Source: Paracoccaceae bacterium
Lineage (GTDB): Bacteria > Pseudomonadota > Alphaproteobacteria > Rhodobacterales > Rhodobacteraceae
Reading direction: 5' to 3'
DNA: 64,000 nucleotides
NCBI GenBank assembly: GCA_024742575.1
Contig: JANSYF010000009.1
Location: forward strand, 1-64,000
Shown here: positions 1 through 7,824 of the stretch, piece after piece
How positions within the stretch are numbered: position 1 is the first letter of the stretch
Layout: every line of letters starts with the position of its first letter
Translations under genes and position numbers: made by a program
The notes under the pieces: generated by a model
Told to the model about the DNA's origin: nothing
The model's input: the letters and a program-made list of their open reading frames with translations, nothing else
Databases searched by the model: none

Positions 1-197
1 ATCTTGACCTGACCCAACGTGAAATCAACGTCCTTGACCTGCGTCGGCGTCTTCATCCAGTCCAGACGCTGCGCCTGTTCCGCCCAAAACCCGTCAGGAT
101 CGGACACCGAACGCGCATACATCTCTTCGTAACGCGACGCGTCTATGTGCGCCTTCTCGACCATCTCTTTGGACGGGGGATAGGTTGTGTCAGTCAT
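1..197 (-). CDS. acs: Acetyl-CoA synthetase, N-terminal part (cut by window edge)
   Basis: Only the first 65 residues lie in the window. They begin MTDTTYPPSKEMVEKAHIDA and continue with the Y-E-E-M-Y, F-W and L-D-W pattern that opens AMP-forming acetyl-CoA synthetases, which turn acetate, ATP and CoA into acetyl-CoA in the cytoplasm. The ATG is preceded by a strong GAGGAGG ribosome site. The gene lies downstream of the liv genes on the same strand, separated by an 85-base gap that holds a terminator-like hairpin. A CrbS-like sensor kinase and an ScfR regulator lie nearby, and both families are known to govern acetate or short-chain acyl metabolism. The catalytic domain is outside the window, so a propionyl-CoA synthetase cannot be fully excluded. 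Confidence 0.85.
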   Translation of the reverse strand, partial: MTDTTYPPSKEMVEKAHIDASRYEEMYARSVSDPDGFWAEQAQRLDWMKTPTQVKDVDFTLGQVK

Positions 198-211
198 GGG
201 TGTCCTCCTCT

Positions 212-255
212 TTGGTCAAACAAAACCGCCCCCGCCGGGAAATGGCAAGGGCGGC
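212..255 (-). terminator. Terminator-like hairpin between livF and acs
   Basis: Read on the minus strand, CCGCCC (254-249) pairs with GGGCGG (231-226) and is followed by the T-rich tail TTTTGTTTGA (225-216). This is the shape of an intrinsic terminator. It ends only about 15 bases before the acs start codon, so acs is either read through it (attenuation) or transcribed from a promoter within or before it. Confidence 0.6.
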
Positions 256-282
256 AAAAGTCGCATTAGCCGACGGTCATCT

Positions 283-1038
283 TCAGATCGCGAGGTATTC
301 TGCACGCAGCTGACTGTTTTCAAGAACCTCTGCTGCAGATCCGTCAAACACGATGGAACCGGTGTCGAGGATAATCGCCCGATCTGCCAGTTGCAGCGCG
401 CGCACCGCGTTCTGCTCAACGAGGATCGTTGTCATACCCTGTTCTTTGATCACACGCAGGGTTTTTTCGATTTCGTCCACGATCACCGGAGCCAGACCTT
501 CGTAGGGTTCGTCGAGCAAAAGCACCTTGATGTCACGGGCCAATGCACGGGCAATTGACAGCATTTGTTGTTCGCCACCCGACAGAGTGACGCCCTCTTG
601 ACTGCGGCGTTCGCCCAGACGGGGGAAGAGATCGTAGAGACGTTCAATCGACCAGCCAATGGGCGGTGCGATTTGTGCCAGTTGCAGGTTTTCTTCAACC
701 GTCAGACCGGGGATGATGCACCGATCTTCCGGCACCAGGCCCAAACCGACCGAGGCTGCCTCGTAGGACGCCATCTTGTGCAGCGGTTGGTGATCCAGCC
801 AAATCTCGCCGTGGTTCACCTGCGGGCTGTCCATCCGCGCGATAGAGCGCAAAGTGGTTGTTTTTCCGGCCCCGTTGCGGCCCAGAAGTGCGAGAATTTC
901 GCCTTCGTGGACGTTAAACGAGATGCCTTGCACGATGTAGCTTTCGCCATAATACGAGTGCATGTCCCAAACCGACAAAAAGGCGGGGGCCGTTTCTGCA
1001 CGGTTGGCGTTCTTTGAAAAATCGGGTCTGACGTTCAT
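283..1038 (-). CDS. livF: Liv-type ABC importer, ATP-binding protein LivF
   Basis: This 251-residue cytoplasmic ATPase would energise import through the LivHM channel. Walker A is GRNGAGKTT (residues 53-61), the ABC signature is LSGGEQQ (152-158) and Walker B is VLLLDEP (172-178). Length and the acidic-residue-rich end fit the LivF half of the HAAT (hydrophobic amino acid) family. A GAGGA ribosome site precedes the start. It is the last gene of a livH-livM-livG-livF order on the minus strand, 54 bases after livG. HAAT systems carry branched-chain amino acids, urea, amides or small carboxylates; the acs and ScfR neighbours suggest a short-chain acid or amide, but that is inference. Confidence 0.93.
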   Translation of the reverse strand: MNVRPDFSKNANRAETAPAFLSVWDMHSYYGESYIVQGISFNVHEGEILALLGRNGAGKTTTLRSIARMDSPQVNHGEIWLDHQPLHKMASYEAASVGLGLVPEDRCIIPGLTVEENLQLAQIAPPIGWSIERLYDLFPRLGERRSQEGVTLSGGEQQMLSIARALARDIKVLLLDEPYEGLAPVIVDEIEKTLRVIKEQGMTTILVEQNAVRALQLADRAIILDTGSIVFDGSAAEVLENSQLRAEYLAI

Positions 1039-1092
1039 CTGTTTGTCCTCACGCTGGGAGGTGTGGCAGGGAAGGACCCTGCCGTTATGGGT

Positions 1093-1848
1093 TTATGCAG
1101 CTTCGCCGAGATAGGCTTCTTTGACCTTCGGGTGGCCTTTGATGTTTTCTGGCGTGTCCTCGACAAGGGGTGTACCCTGCGCCAGAACTGTGATCCGGTC
1201 CGCCAACGAGAACACCACATGCATGTCGTGTTCGATGATCGCGATCGTGATGTCGCGCTTTTCCTTGATCTCTTTGAGCAGGTCGATGGTGTTGTTCGTG
1301 TCCGCCCGCGCCATACCTGCCGTCGGTTCGTCGAGCAGCAACAACTTGGGGTTCTGAACAAGGCACATTGCCATTTCGAGACGGCGCTTGTCACCGCGCG
1401 ACATGGATGCGGAATGCATGTTCCGCTTGTCGAGCATGTTGACCTCTTCCAGCATCTGTTCGGCCTGATCGCGCAGTTCGCCTTCGCTTAGCACGGACCG
1501 GATGCCATGCAGGGCGAACGAGCCGTCACGCCGGGCAAAGCACGGGATCAGCATGTTTTCCATCACCGTCAGATCGCCAAAGATCTCGGGCGTCTGGAAT
1601 ACGCGGGAAATGCCCATTTGGTTGATTTCGAAAGGAGTACGGCCCAGCACGCTCTGTCCGTCGAACATGACCGACCCGGTATCGGGGATCAGTTTACCCA
1701 CCAGACAGTTGAGCAGCGTGGATTTGCCCGCACCGTTGGGGCCGATGATCGCGTGGCAGGTGTTTTCTGCCACGCTAAGGTTCACATTGCCTAGCGCTTG
1801 CAGGCCACCGAACCGTTTGTTCACGTCTTTGACTTCGAGAATTCCCAT
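1093..1848 (-). CDS. livG: Liv-type ABC importer, ATP-binding protein LivG
   Basis: Second ATPase of the importer, 251 residues. Walker A GPNGAGKST is at residues 36-44 and Walker B KLLLLDEP at 168-175. The signature loop reads MSRGDKRRLEMA (149-160) instead of the usual L-S-G-G-Q-Q, a variant also found in other HAAT ATPases. The start has an AAGGAGA ribosome site seven bases upstream. It is 12 bases from livM, so the genes are surely cotranscribed. It would pair with LivF at the inner face of the membrane. Confidence 0.93.
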   Translation of the reverse strand: MGILEVKDVNKRFGGLQALGNVNLSVAENTCHAIIGPNGAGKSTLLNCLVGKLIPDTGSVMFDGQSVLGRTPFEINQMGISRVFQTPEIFGDLTVMENMLIPCFARRDGSFALHGIRSVLSEGELRDQAEQMLEEVNMLDKRNMHSASMSRGDKRRLEMAMCLVQNPKLLLLDEPTAGMARADTNNTIDLLKEIKEKRDITIAIIEHDMHVVFSLADRITVLAQGTPLVEDTPENIKGHPKVKEAYLGEAA

Positions 1849-1860
1849 CTGTCCGTCTCC

Positions 1861-3060
1861 TTATTCAGCAGGTTCGGTGGTTGCGTTCTTGGGGTCTTTG
1901 GCCTTTTTGCTGCCAAAGAGCGCAGCAAGTTTCTGACCACCTTGAACAAGGCCACCAGGCAGGAAGATCACGACGAGCATGAACACGATCCCCAGTGTCA
2001 GGTGCCAGCCCTTACCGATGAATGGATAGATCAAGGTGACGATCAAATCTTCAAGCCCGTCGGGCAGGAAAGCAAACCAGCTGTGCAAGATGTCCGAGTT
2101 GATCTTGGAAATGATATTTTCCATGTATTTGATCAGACCAGCACCCAGAACCGGGCCGATGAGCGTGCCAACACCACCAAGAATGGTCATCAAAACCACC
2201 TCGCCCGACGCAGTCCAGAACATGCGTTCCGCACCTGCCAGTGGGTCCATCGATGCCATCAGGCCGCCAGCGAGGCCGGCATACATGCCAGAGATCACGA
2301 AGGCCGCCAGCGTGTAGGGACGTGGGTTGAGACCGGTGTAGTTTAGACGCTGTTGGTTCGATTTCACGGCCCGCAGCATCATTCCGAACGGCGAGCGGAA
2401 GATGCGGATCGACAGGTAGAACGATGCCAGCATGATGATCGCCGCGAAGTAATAGCCGACATTAAACGTGAACACCCAGCTGCCGAACACGAGTTCGGCG
2501 CTGTCGCGCATCTCAAGGCCAAAGAGGCCGGGGACAGGGATGTTGCCTTCTGCCGTCGTAGCGCTGCCAAAGATGCGCGGATCGTCCAGCGCCAGTTGCA
2601 GGCCGGTTTCGCCGCCAGTGATCGGGGTCAAAACCGAGTAGGCCAAGGCAAAGGACATCTGCGCAAAGGCAAGCGTCAGGATCGAAAAGTAGATGCCAGA
2701 GCGCCGCAAGCTCACATAGCCGATAATCAGGGCGAACACGCCAGCGGTGACGACCGCAAGTGCGATTGCCGGGATGACATTCATGCTGAGAAGCTTGAAC
2801 ATCCAGACCGCAGCGTAAGACCCCACGCCGAGGAAGGCGGCGTGACCGAAGCTAAGATAGCCGGTCAGGCCAAACAGGATGTTAAAGCCGATTGCGAAGA
2901 TCCCGAAGATCACGAAGCGCTGCATCAGATCAGGATAGCCTGCGTTGAATTGCGCCATCGCCGAGCCTTCTGGGAACGGGTTGAGCAGGAACGGCGCGAA
3001 CGCCACCAAAGCTGCCACGATCAGCAGGAGGGATGCGTCTTTTTTGTCCAGTCCGAACAT
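1861..3060 (-). CDS. livM: Liv-type ABC importer, permease LivM
   Basis: A 399-residue integral membrane permease with about ten hydrophobic segments and the conserved [13 protein letters not shown] block (residues 65-77) of LivM proteins. It forms the translocation channel together with LivH. The ATG follows a GGAGGACTGATCC ribosome site, and only three bases separate it from the end of livH. A hydrophilic, Lys/Ala-rich tail ends the protein. Substrate cannot be read from the permease. Confidence 0.93.
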   Translation of the reverse strand: MFGLDKKDASLLLIVAALVAFAPFLLNPFPEGSAMAQFNAGYPDLMQRFVIFGIFAIGFNILFGLTGYLSFGHAAFLGVGSYAAVWMFKLLSMNVIPAIALAVVTAGVFALIIGYVSLRRSGIYFSILTLAFAQMSFALAYSVLTPITGGETGLQLALDDPRIFGSATTAEGNIPVPGLFGLEMRDSAELVFGSWVFTFNVGYYFAAIIMLASFYLSIRIFRSPFGMMLRAVKSNQQRLNYTGLNPRPYTLAAFVISGMYAGLAGGLMASMDPLAGAERMFWTASGEVVLMTILGGVGTLIGPVLGAGLIKYMENIISKINSDILHSWFAFLPDGLEDLIVTLIYPFIGKGWHLTLGIVFMLVVIFLPGGLVQGGQKLAALFGSKKAKDPKNATTEPAE

Positions 3061-3063
3061 GGA

Positions 3064-4095
3064 TCAGTCCTCCATCACGCCTTTGCGACCCATCAGGCCA
3101 CGCGGACGCGTCAGTAGAATAATGATGGCAACAAGGTAGATGATCACCTGGTTGATGCCGGGGATGATGTCGATGACTTCGCGCATCGAGGCAAAGCTTT
3201 CCAGAATACCCAGCAGGAAGCCTGCCAGCACCGCACCGGGAAGCGACCCCATGCCGCCGACAACCACCACAACAAAGCTTAGGACCAGGAAGTCCATACC
3301 CATGTGGTAGTTGGGCGAGTTGATCGGGGTGTACATCACGCCGGCAAGACCTGCGACCGCAGCGGCCAGACCGAACATGATGGTGAACCGCTTATCGATA
3401 TTGATGCCGAGCAGACCCACGGTTTCGCGATCTGCCATACCGGCGCGCACGACCATCCCAAAGGTGGTGAATTGCAGGAACGCAAATACGGCGCCGATGA
3501 TCAAAGCCGCAAAGGCAAAGTAGACCAGTCGCCAGTAGGGATAGATGATCGTTCCGGGTTCGAAACCGACAAGCGCGCCAAAGTCGAATGATCCAACAAA
3601 GGCAGAAGGGGCCGGGGTCGGGATTGGGTTGGCACCGTAATAGTATTTGATGACTTCTTGAAGAACGATCGCCAGACCAAAGGTCACAAGGATCTGGTCG
3701 GCATGCGGGCGCTTGTAGAAGTGTTTGATCAACCCGCGCTCCATGATCACACCGATCAGGATCATCACCGGGATGGCGAACAGGATCGACAAAGGCACCG
3801 CCCAGTCGATGATCCCCGCGCCAAGGCTTTCGCCAAAAATGTCGTAGATATATGGCACATCGCGCGTTTGCGGATTGCCAAGGAAGTCGACGGCTCCGGG
3901 AACCTCGACTTTGTGGCTCAGGCTAAGCAGGCGGGACAGGGTGACGGCGCAGAATGCACCGATCATGAACAGCGCACCGTGCGCGAAGTTCACCACGCCC
4001 AGCGTGCCGAAGATGAGTGTCAGGCCCAATGCGATCAGCGCATAGGCCGAGCCCTTGTCGAGCCCGTTTAGAATTTGCAGGATTATGGCGTCCAT
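3064..4095 (-). CDS. livH: Liv-type ABC importer, permease LivH
   Basis: A membrane permease of 343 residues starting MDAIILQILNGLDKGS, the typical LivH opening, followed by the conserved G-T-L-G-V-V-N-F-A-H-G block. I chose the ATG at 4095 over an upstream in-frame start at 4149 because it has an AAGGGTGGGG ribosome site and matches the family N-terminus. It is about 20-60 residues longer than classical LivH because of an insert around residues 60-90 (H-K-V-E-V-P-G-A-V-D-F). It is the first permease gene after the binding protein, from which it is separated by a hairpin-rich spacer. Confidence 0.92.
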   Translation of the reverse strand: MDAIILQILNGLDKGSAYALIALGLTLIFGTLGVVNFAHGALFMIGAFCAVTLSRLLSLSHKVEVPGAVDFLGNPQTRDVPYIYDIFGESLGAGIIDWAVPLSILFAIPVMILIGVIMERGLIKHFYKRPHADQILVTFGLAIVLQEVIKYYYGANPIPTPAPSAFVGSFDFGALVGFEPGTIIYPYWRLVYFAFAALIIGAVFAFLQFTTFGMVVRAGMADRETVGLLGINIDKRFTIMFGLAAAVAGLAGVMYTPINSPNYHMGMDFLVLSFVVVVVGGMGSLPGAVLAGFLLGILESFASMREVIDIIPGINQVIIYLVAIIILLTRPRGLMGRKGVMED

Positions 4096-4134
4096 TGCCC
4101 CACCCTTTGCGGTCAGAAGTGTGGAAGTGCAGAC

Positions 4135-4190
4135 AGCCCGCATCAGCAACGGGCTGGAGAAGAGATGAGGCGGGCCGGGTGGCCCACCTC
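4135..4190 (-). other. Two hairpins between binding-protein gene and livH
   Basis: On the minus strand a 10-bp stem (GAGGTGGGCC / GGCCCGCCTC with an ACCC loop, 4190-4167, one G-U pair) follows the binding-protein stop by 12 bases. A second 6-bp stem AGCCCG/CGGGCT lies at 4155-4135. There is no T-run after either, so they are better read as transcript-stabilising or attenuating structures. This placement is common where the binding protein must be made in excess over the permeases. Confidence 0.5.
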
Positions 4191-4202
4191 AAAAACAAAG
4201 GC

Positions 4203-5549
4203 TTATGCGCCGTTGTTACAGGTGCCCAGCGATCCGCCAGCAACCTGCGGGTGATCGGGTGCATAGGTAACCTGCTCAACCGGTGTGACTTCCACGATTT
4301 CGAGGAGGTCGAACTCGGAGGAGGGGTTCTCTTTACCCTTCACAACCAGAACGTCTTTGAAGCACTGGTGGTCTTCGGCGCGATACAGCGTCTTGCCGTT
4401 GCCCATGCCGTCGAACTCGAAGCCTTCGAGAGCTTCGACAACCGCGCACGGTGCGAACGAGCCTGCACGCTGAACGGCGTCTGCATACAGCAGGGCCTGA
4501 ACGTAGCAAGTGTGTGCGGCCTGCGACGGCGGGAAGCCGTACTTGGTGCCGAAGGACTGAACGAATGCTTTGGAGCCTTCGTCCTGAAGCGACCAGTGCC
4601 AGTTCGTCGAACCGAAGATGCCCTTAACGTTGGCACCAGCACCCTTCGCCATCAGGCGCGAGTAGAGCGGAACAACGATTTCGAACTGCTTGCCGTTCAC
4701 AATACGATCACGCAGACCGAACTGAACCGCGTTGGTCAGCGAGTTCACCATGTTGCCGCCGTAGTGGTTCAGAACCAGCACGTCTGCGTCGGATTGCAGA
4801 ACCGGCGTGATGTAGGACGAGAAGTCAGTCTGTGTCAGCGGTGTCAGAACCGAACCAACAGTTTCCCAGCCCATCGCTTCGGTCGAGGATTTTACCGCTT
4901 CTTCTGTGGTGTAACCCCAGTTGTAATCGGCTGTCAGGTGGTAAGCCTTTCGGTCGGTGCCGTAGTTAGCTGCAAGCACGGGTGCCAGCGCTGCGCCGGA
5001 CATATACGAGTTGAAGAAGTGGCGGAAACCGTTGGCCCGCTTGTCTTTACCCGTCGTGTCGTTGGAGTGCGTGAGGCCCGCCATGAAGATGACGCCCGCT
5101 TCTTGGCAGAGCGCCTGAACGGCAACCGCCACACCCGAAGACGAACCGCCAGTGATCATCACAGCGCCGTCTTTTTCGATCATCGATTTTGCCGATGCGC
5201 GTGCTGCGTCAGACTTTGTCTGAGTGTCACCCGTGACGTATTCGACTTTTTTGCCAAGAATGCCTGTGCCGTCCAGTACCTTGGATGAGAAGGTGTTCAG
5301 CATGCCGCCATCGCCTTCACCGTTCAGGTGCTCGACAGCAAGCTCGTAGGCACGAAGTTCGTCTGCACCTTCGTCTGCGTAAGGGCCGGACTGGGGTACG
5401 TTGAAACCCAGTGTAACGGTCGAGCCAGTTGGCGCGTTTGTAAAGCCTTCGTGGCCAGCTGCGGACAGATACGTGGGCAGTGCAAGACCTGCGCCTGCTA
5501 CAGCACCTGTCTTGAGCACGCCGCGACGTGTCAGGTTGCCTTTGGACAT
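4203..5549 (-). CDS. Liv-type ABC importer, Tat-exported substrate-binding protein
   Basis: A 448-residue periplasmic binding protein of type I fold (HAAT family). The N-terminus MSKGNLTRRGVLKTGAVAGA carries a twin-arginine (T-R-R-G-V-L-K) signal followed by a hydrophobic stretch, so it is probably exported folded by the Tat system. The body shows the family pattern G-F-N-V-P-Q-S-G-P-Y-A, then M-I-T-G-G-S-S-S-G near residue 135. Transcribed first in the operon, with AGGATTATATGTCC-like spacing: GGAGGATT lies seven bases before the ATG. The ligand is unknown; branched-chain amino acids, urea/amides or short-chain carboxylates are all possible, and neighbours favour the last. Confidence 0.88.
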   Translation of the reverse strand: MSKGNLTRRGVLKTGAVAGAGLALPTYLSAAGHEGFTNAPTGSTVTLGFNVPQSGPYADEGADELRAYELAVEHLNGEGDGGMLNTFSSKVLDGTGILGKKVEYVTGDTQTKSDAARASAKSMIEKDGAVMITGGSSSGVAVAVQALCQEAGVIFMAGLTHSNDTTGKDKRANGFRHFFNSYMSGAALAPVLAANYGTDRKAYHLTADYNWGYTTEEAVKSSTEAMGWETVGSVLTPLTQTDFSSYITPVLQSDADVLVLNHYGGNMVNSLTNAVQFGLRDRIVNGKQFEIVVPLYSRLMAKGAGANVKGIFGSTNWHWSLQDEGSKAFVQSFGTKYGFPPSQAAHTCYVQALLYADAVQRAGSFAPCAVVEALEGFEFDGMGNGKTLYRAEDHQCFKDVLVVKGKENPSSEFDLLEIVEVTPVEQVTYAPDHPQVAGGSLGTCNNGA

Positions 5550-5700
5550 ATAATCCTCCCAATGTCTTTAAGGGTTTGGCGGGGTTCCTCCGACCGCCAA
5601 CACCGCACTTATGTGCAGAGCGATTATCGGCCATGCATGGAAAACATAGCAATAAGCGCTTTGCTTCAAACGGTTTTTCTGTCAAAAAATGAACAACGCA

Positions 5701-5741
5701 TTGCAGAAATCTGTAAATTTATTTTTTCTGCAGTGCAGAAA
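5701..5741. promoter_or_regulatory. Candidate ScfR operator in divergent promoter region
   Basis: The spacer between the binding-protein gene and scfR holds a perfect dyad TTTCTGC-AGT-GCAGAAA at 5725-5741 and a second GCAGAAA half-site at 5703-5709, exactly 32 bases (three helical turns) from the first. ScfR-family regulators such as PccR and RamB bind TTTGCAAA-like boxes next to their own genes, so a TTTCTGCA-type site here is a reasonable operator. This is inference from position and symmetry. Confidence 0.45.
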
Positions 5742-5768
5742 CGGTTTGATTCATCACGGGAAAATCAT

Positions 5769-7085
5769 GTGCCCCGCGACACTCTGACAGGAAGCCGCAT
5801 TCGCGAGCGGCGCGTCATGGCCGGACTGAAGCAGTCCGAATTGGCCAAACTCGCCGAGATCTCGCCATCCTACCTGAACCTGATCGAACACAATCGGCGC
5901 AGAATCGGCGGTAAATTGCTGGTCGACATAGCGCATGCACTGGGGGTCGAGCCGGGGTCATTGACCGAAGGCGCGGAAACAACCCTTTTGGCCACGCTGC
6001 GCGAGGCTGCAAGCGGCACCGAGATGTCCGAAGCAGAATTTGTCCGCGTCGAAGAGTTTGCCGGGCGGTTCCCGGGATGGGCGGCGCTTTTGGCTGACAA
6101 CCAGCGCAAGGTTGAAACGCTACAGCGCAGCGTTGAGGCGCTGACCGACCGATTGACCCACGACCCGCATCTTGCCGCTTCATTGCATGAAATGCTGTCT
6201 ACCGTGACCGCGATCCGTTCTGCCGCGTCTATCCTTGCGGAACCAGGCGATATCGAACCGGAGTGGCAACGCCGCTTCAACCGCAACATTTACGAAGATA
6301 GCGCTCGACTTGCCGACACCAGCCGCAGTCTGGCGCAATATCTCGAAGAGGCGGATTCAGAAGCGTCTGAAACCAATGCGCCGCAGGATGAATTGGATGG
6401 TGTGTTTCAGAAATCGGGGTTTCATTTGCCTGCGCTTGAAACGTCAGAGGGGGATGTCGATACCGTCACATCCGAGTTGGGAAAAGGCGTGTCGCAATCG
6501 GCACGGTGGCTATTGCACCGTGCTTTGACCCGCTACCGTGCTGATGCCGAATGGATGCCGTTGGGCGATTGTGCTGATACGGTAGCAGCCACTGGGAGCG
6601 ATCCCTTTGCGTTTGCTGCAAGGTTCGGGTGTGATCTAGCCAGTGCCATGCGTCGGTTGGCGCATCTCCCATCCGAGATTCTACCGGAACCTGTGGGCTT
6701 GGCGATTTGCGATGGCTCCGGTGTTACAACGTTTCGCAAGCCGTTGCCCGAGTTTCCGTTGCCCCGTTTGGGGGCTGGTTGTGCTCTCTGGCCACTTTAC
6801 CGCGCGCTTGCGCGCCCGATGATGCCGCAAGTTGAAGTGATGGAGCAATCCGCGCGAACGGCCGCGCGCCACAGGGGTTATGCAATTTCTCAACCCACCA
6901 GCCCAGCCCGTCCGGGCGAGGATGTGCTTTTTGAAAGCCACATGCTGATCGTGCAAGAACCTAAGCGCGATCACCCGGAACCAATCCGTCAAGTTGGGCT
7001 GACTTGCCGAATTTGCCCGCACCCGGCTTGTGAGGCACGACGCGAGCCGTCGATCATGGTCGCATCAGTACCGCGGAAGCTTTGA
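5769..7085 (+). CDS. Short-chain fatty acyl regulator (ScfR family, XRE-type)
   Basis: A 438-residue transcription regulator. The N-terminus has an XRE-type helix-turn-helix (G-S-R-I-R-E-R-R, then K-Q-S-E-L-A-K-L-A-E-I-S-P-S-Y-L-N-L-I-E-H-N), and the C-terminus carries the family signature C-R-I-C-P-H-P-A-C-E-A-R of the short-chain acyl-CoA regulator domain (DUF2083). Relatives RamB, PrpC2/MccR and PccR sense acyl-CoAs and control acetate or propionate genes. I start it at GTG 5769 because the family begins M-P-R-x-T-L-x-G-S-R; the open frame continues upstream to 5328 but that part overlaps the binding-protein gene on the other strand. It diverges from the liv/acs genes, which are its likely targets. 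Confidence 0.88.
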   Translation: MPRDTLTGSRIRERRVMAGLKQSELAKLAEISPSYLNLIEHNRRRIGGKLLVDIAHALGVEPGSLTEGAETTLLATLREAASGTEMSEAEFVRVEEFAGRFPGWAALLADNQRKVETLQRSVEALTDRLTHDPHLAASLHEMLSTVTAIRSAASILAEPGDIEPEWQRRFNRNIYEDSARLADTSRSLAQYLEEADSEASETNAPQDELDGVFQKSGFHLPALETSEGDVDTVTSELGKGVSQSARWLLHRALTRYRADAEWMPLGDCADTVAATGSDPFAFAARFGCDLASAMRRLAHLPSEILPEPVGLAICDGSGVTTFRKPLPEFPLPRLGAGCALWPLYRALARPMMPQVEVMEQSARTAARHRGYAISQPTSPARPGEDVLFESHMLIVQEPKRDHPEPIRQVGLTCRICPHPACEARREPSIMVASVPRKL

Positions 7086-7177
7086 CACACGGGTCGCACT
7101 TCGTAATAGTTCAGGCAAGCTGTCAAAAAATAACGGCAAAAGCCGATCAGCTTCTTGCGGCACGGGGGAGGGCGCGC

Positions 7178-7546
7178 ATGTCCAAACAGGTTCTTTTGAT
7201 CGAAGACGAACCAAATATTATCGAAGCGATCAGTTTCATCCTGTCGCGGGACGGATGGACTGTAAAAACGCATTCCAACGGCTCAGATGCATTTGACATG
7301 GTGAAAGAAAGGAAGCCGGATGTGGTGATCCTCGACGTGATGTTGCCGGGAAAAAGTGGGTATGACATTTTGCGTGAATTACGGGATGATCCAGAGGTCA
7401 ATGGCATGCCGGTGCTCATGCTGACTGCGCGCGGCCAGACCAAGGATCGCGAAATCGCCGAGCGCGCGGGTTGCGATGCTTTCATGACCAAACCGTTCTC
7501 AAATGCAGAAGTTCTCGAAACCGTGAGAGCCCTTGCTTTGAAATGA
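7178..7546 (+). CDS. Single-domain response regulator (receiver only)
   Basis: A 122-residue CheY-like receiver without an output domain. The phosphorylation machinery is complete: acidic pair E9-D10, phosphoacceptor D53 in I-L-D-V-M-L-P-G, T83 and K105. The ATG at 7178 is preceded by GGGGGAGG; an upstream in-frame start lacks one. Its stop overlaps the next start (ATGA), so it is translationally coupled to the small membrane protein and, through it, to the sensor kinase. In Vibrio and Pseudomonas the partners of the related kinases (CrbR, CbrB) carry DNA-binding domains; here the receiver must act by protein contact or phosphotransfer. Confidence 0.9.
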   Translation: MSKQVLLIEDEPNIIEAISFILSRDGWTVKTHSNGSDAFDMVKERKPDVVILDVMLPGKSGYDILRELRDDPEVNGMPVLMLTARGQTKDREIAERAGCDAFMTKPFSNAEVLETVRALALK

Positions 7547-7824
7547 CACGAGCGACTGACAGGCCGGGATCGCCAACCGTTTTTCACGAAAGACGAACCT
7601 ATCGCAAACGTCGCGTCATGGACGCGGCTCGGGTTACACCTGTGTTGGCTCTAATTCTTTGGATTATCCCGATGATCTGGCCGCAAGAAGGCGACGGCTC
7701 TGTGAGCAGTGCTACAGCGTTAATATATATCTTCTTCGTTTGGGCCGGGATTATTCTTCTCACATGGGGCTTGTCGCGACTGTTGGCTGACGTACCGGAC
7801 GAATCTTCGGATTCTGAGACATGA
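7543..7824 (+). CDS. Small two-helix membrane protein coupled to sensor kinase
   Basis: About 93 residues if it starts at the ATG overlapping the receiver's stop, or 68 if it starts at ATG 7618. Two hydrophobic helices (V-T-P-V-L-A-L-I-L-W-I-I-P-M-I-W and A-L-I-Y-I-F-F-V-W-A-G-I-I-L-L) are followed by an acidic tail. Its TGA overlaps the kinase ATG (ATGA at 7821-7824). SLC5 transporters often have a small membrane partner encoded just upstream, and Pseudomonas cbrA is preceded by the small overlapping ORF cbrX; this gene has the same position. No named family recognised. Confidence 0.7.
   Translation: MTRATDRPGSPTVFHERRTYRKRRVMDAARVTPVLALILWIIPMIWPQEGDGSVSSATALIYIFFVWAGIILLTWGLSRLLADVPDESSDSET

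Noticed and set aside
4017-5288. 423-codon plus-strand frame in the importer region
   Set aside because: Shadow of the binding-protein and livH genes, no recognisable domain.
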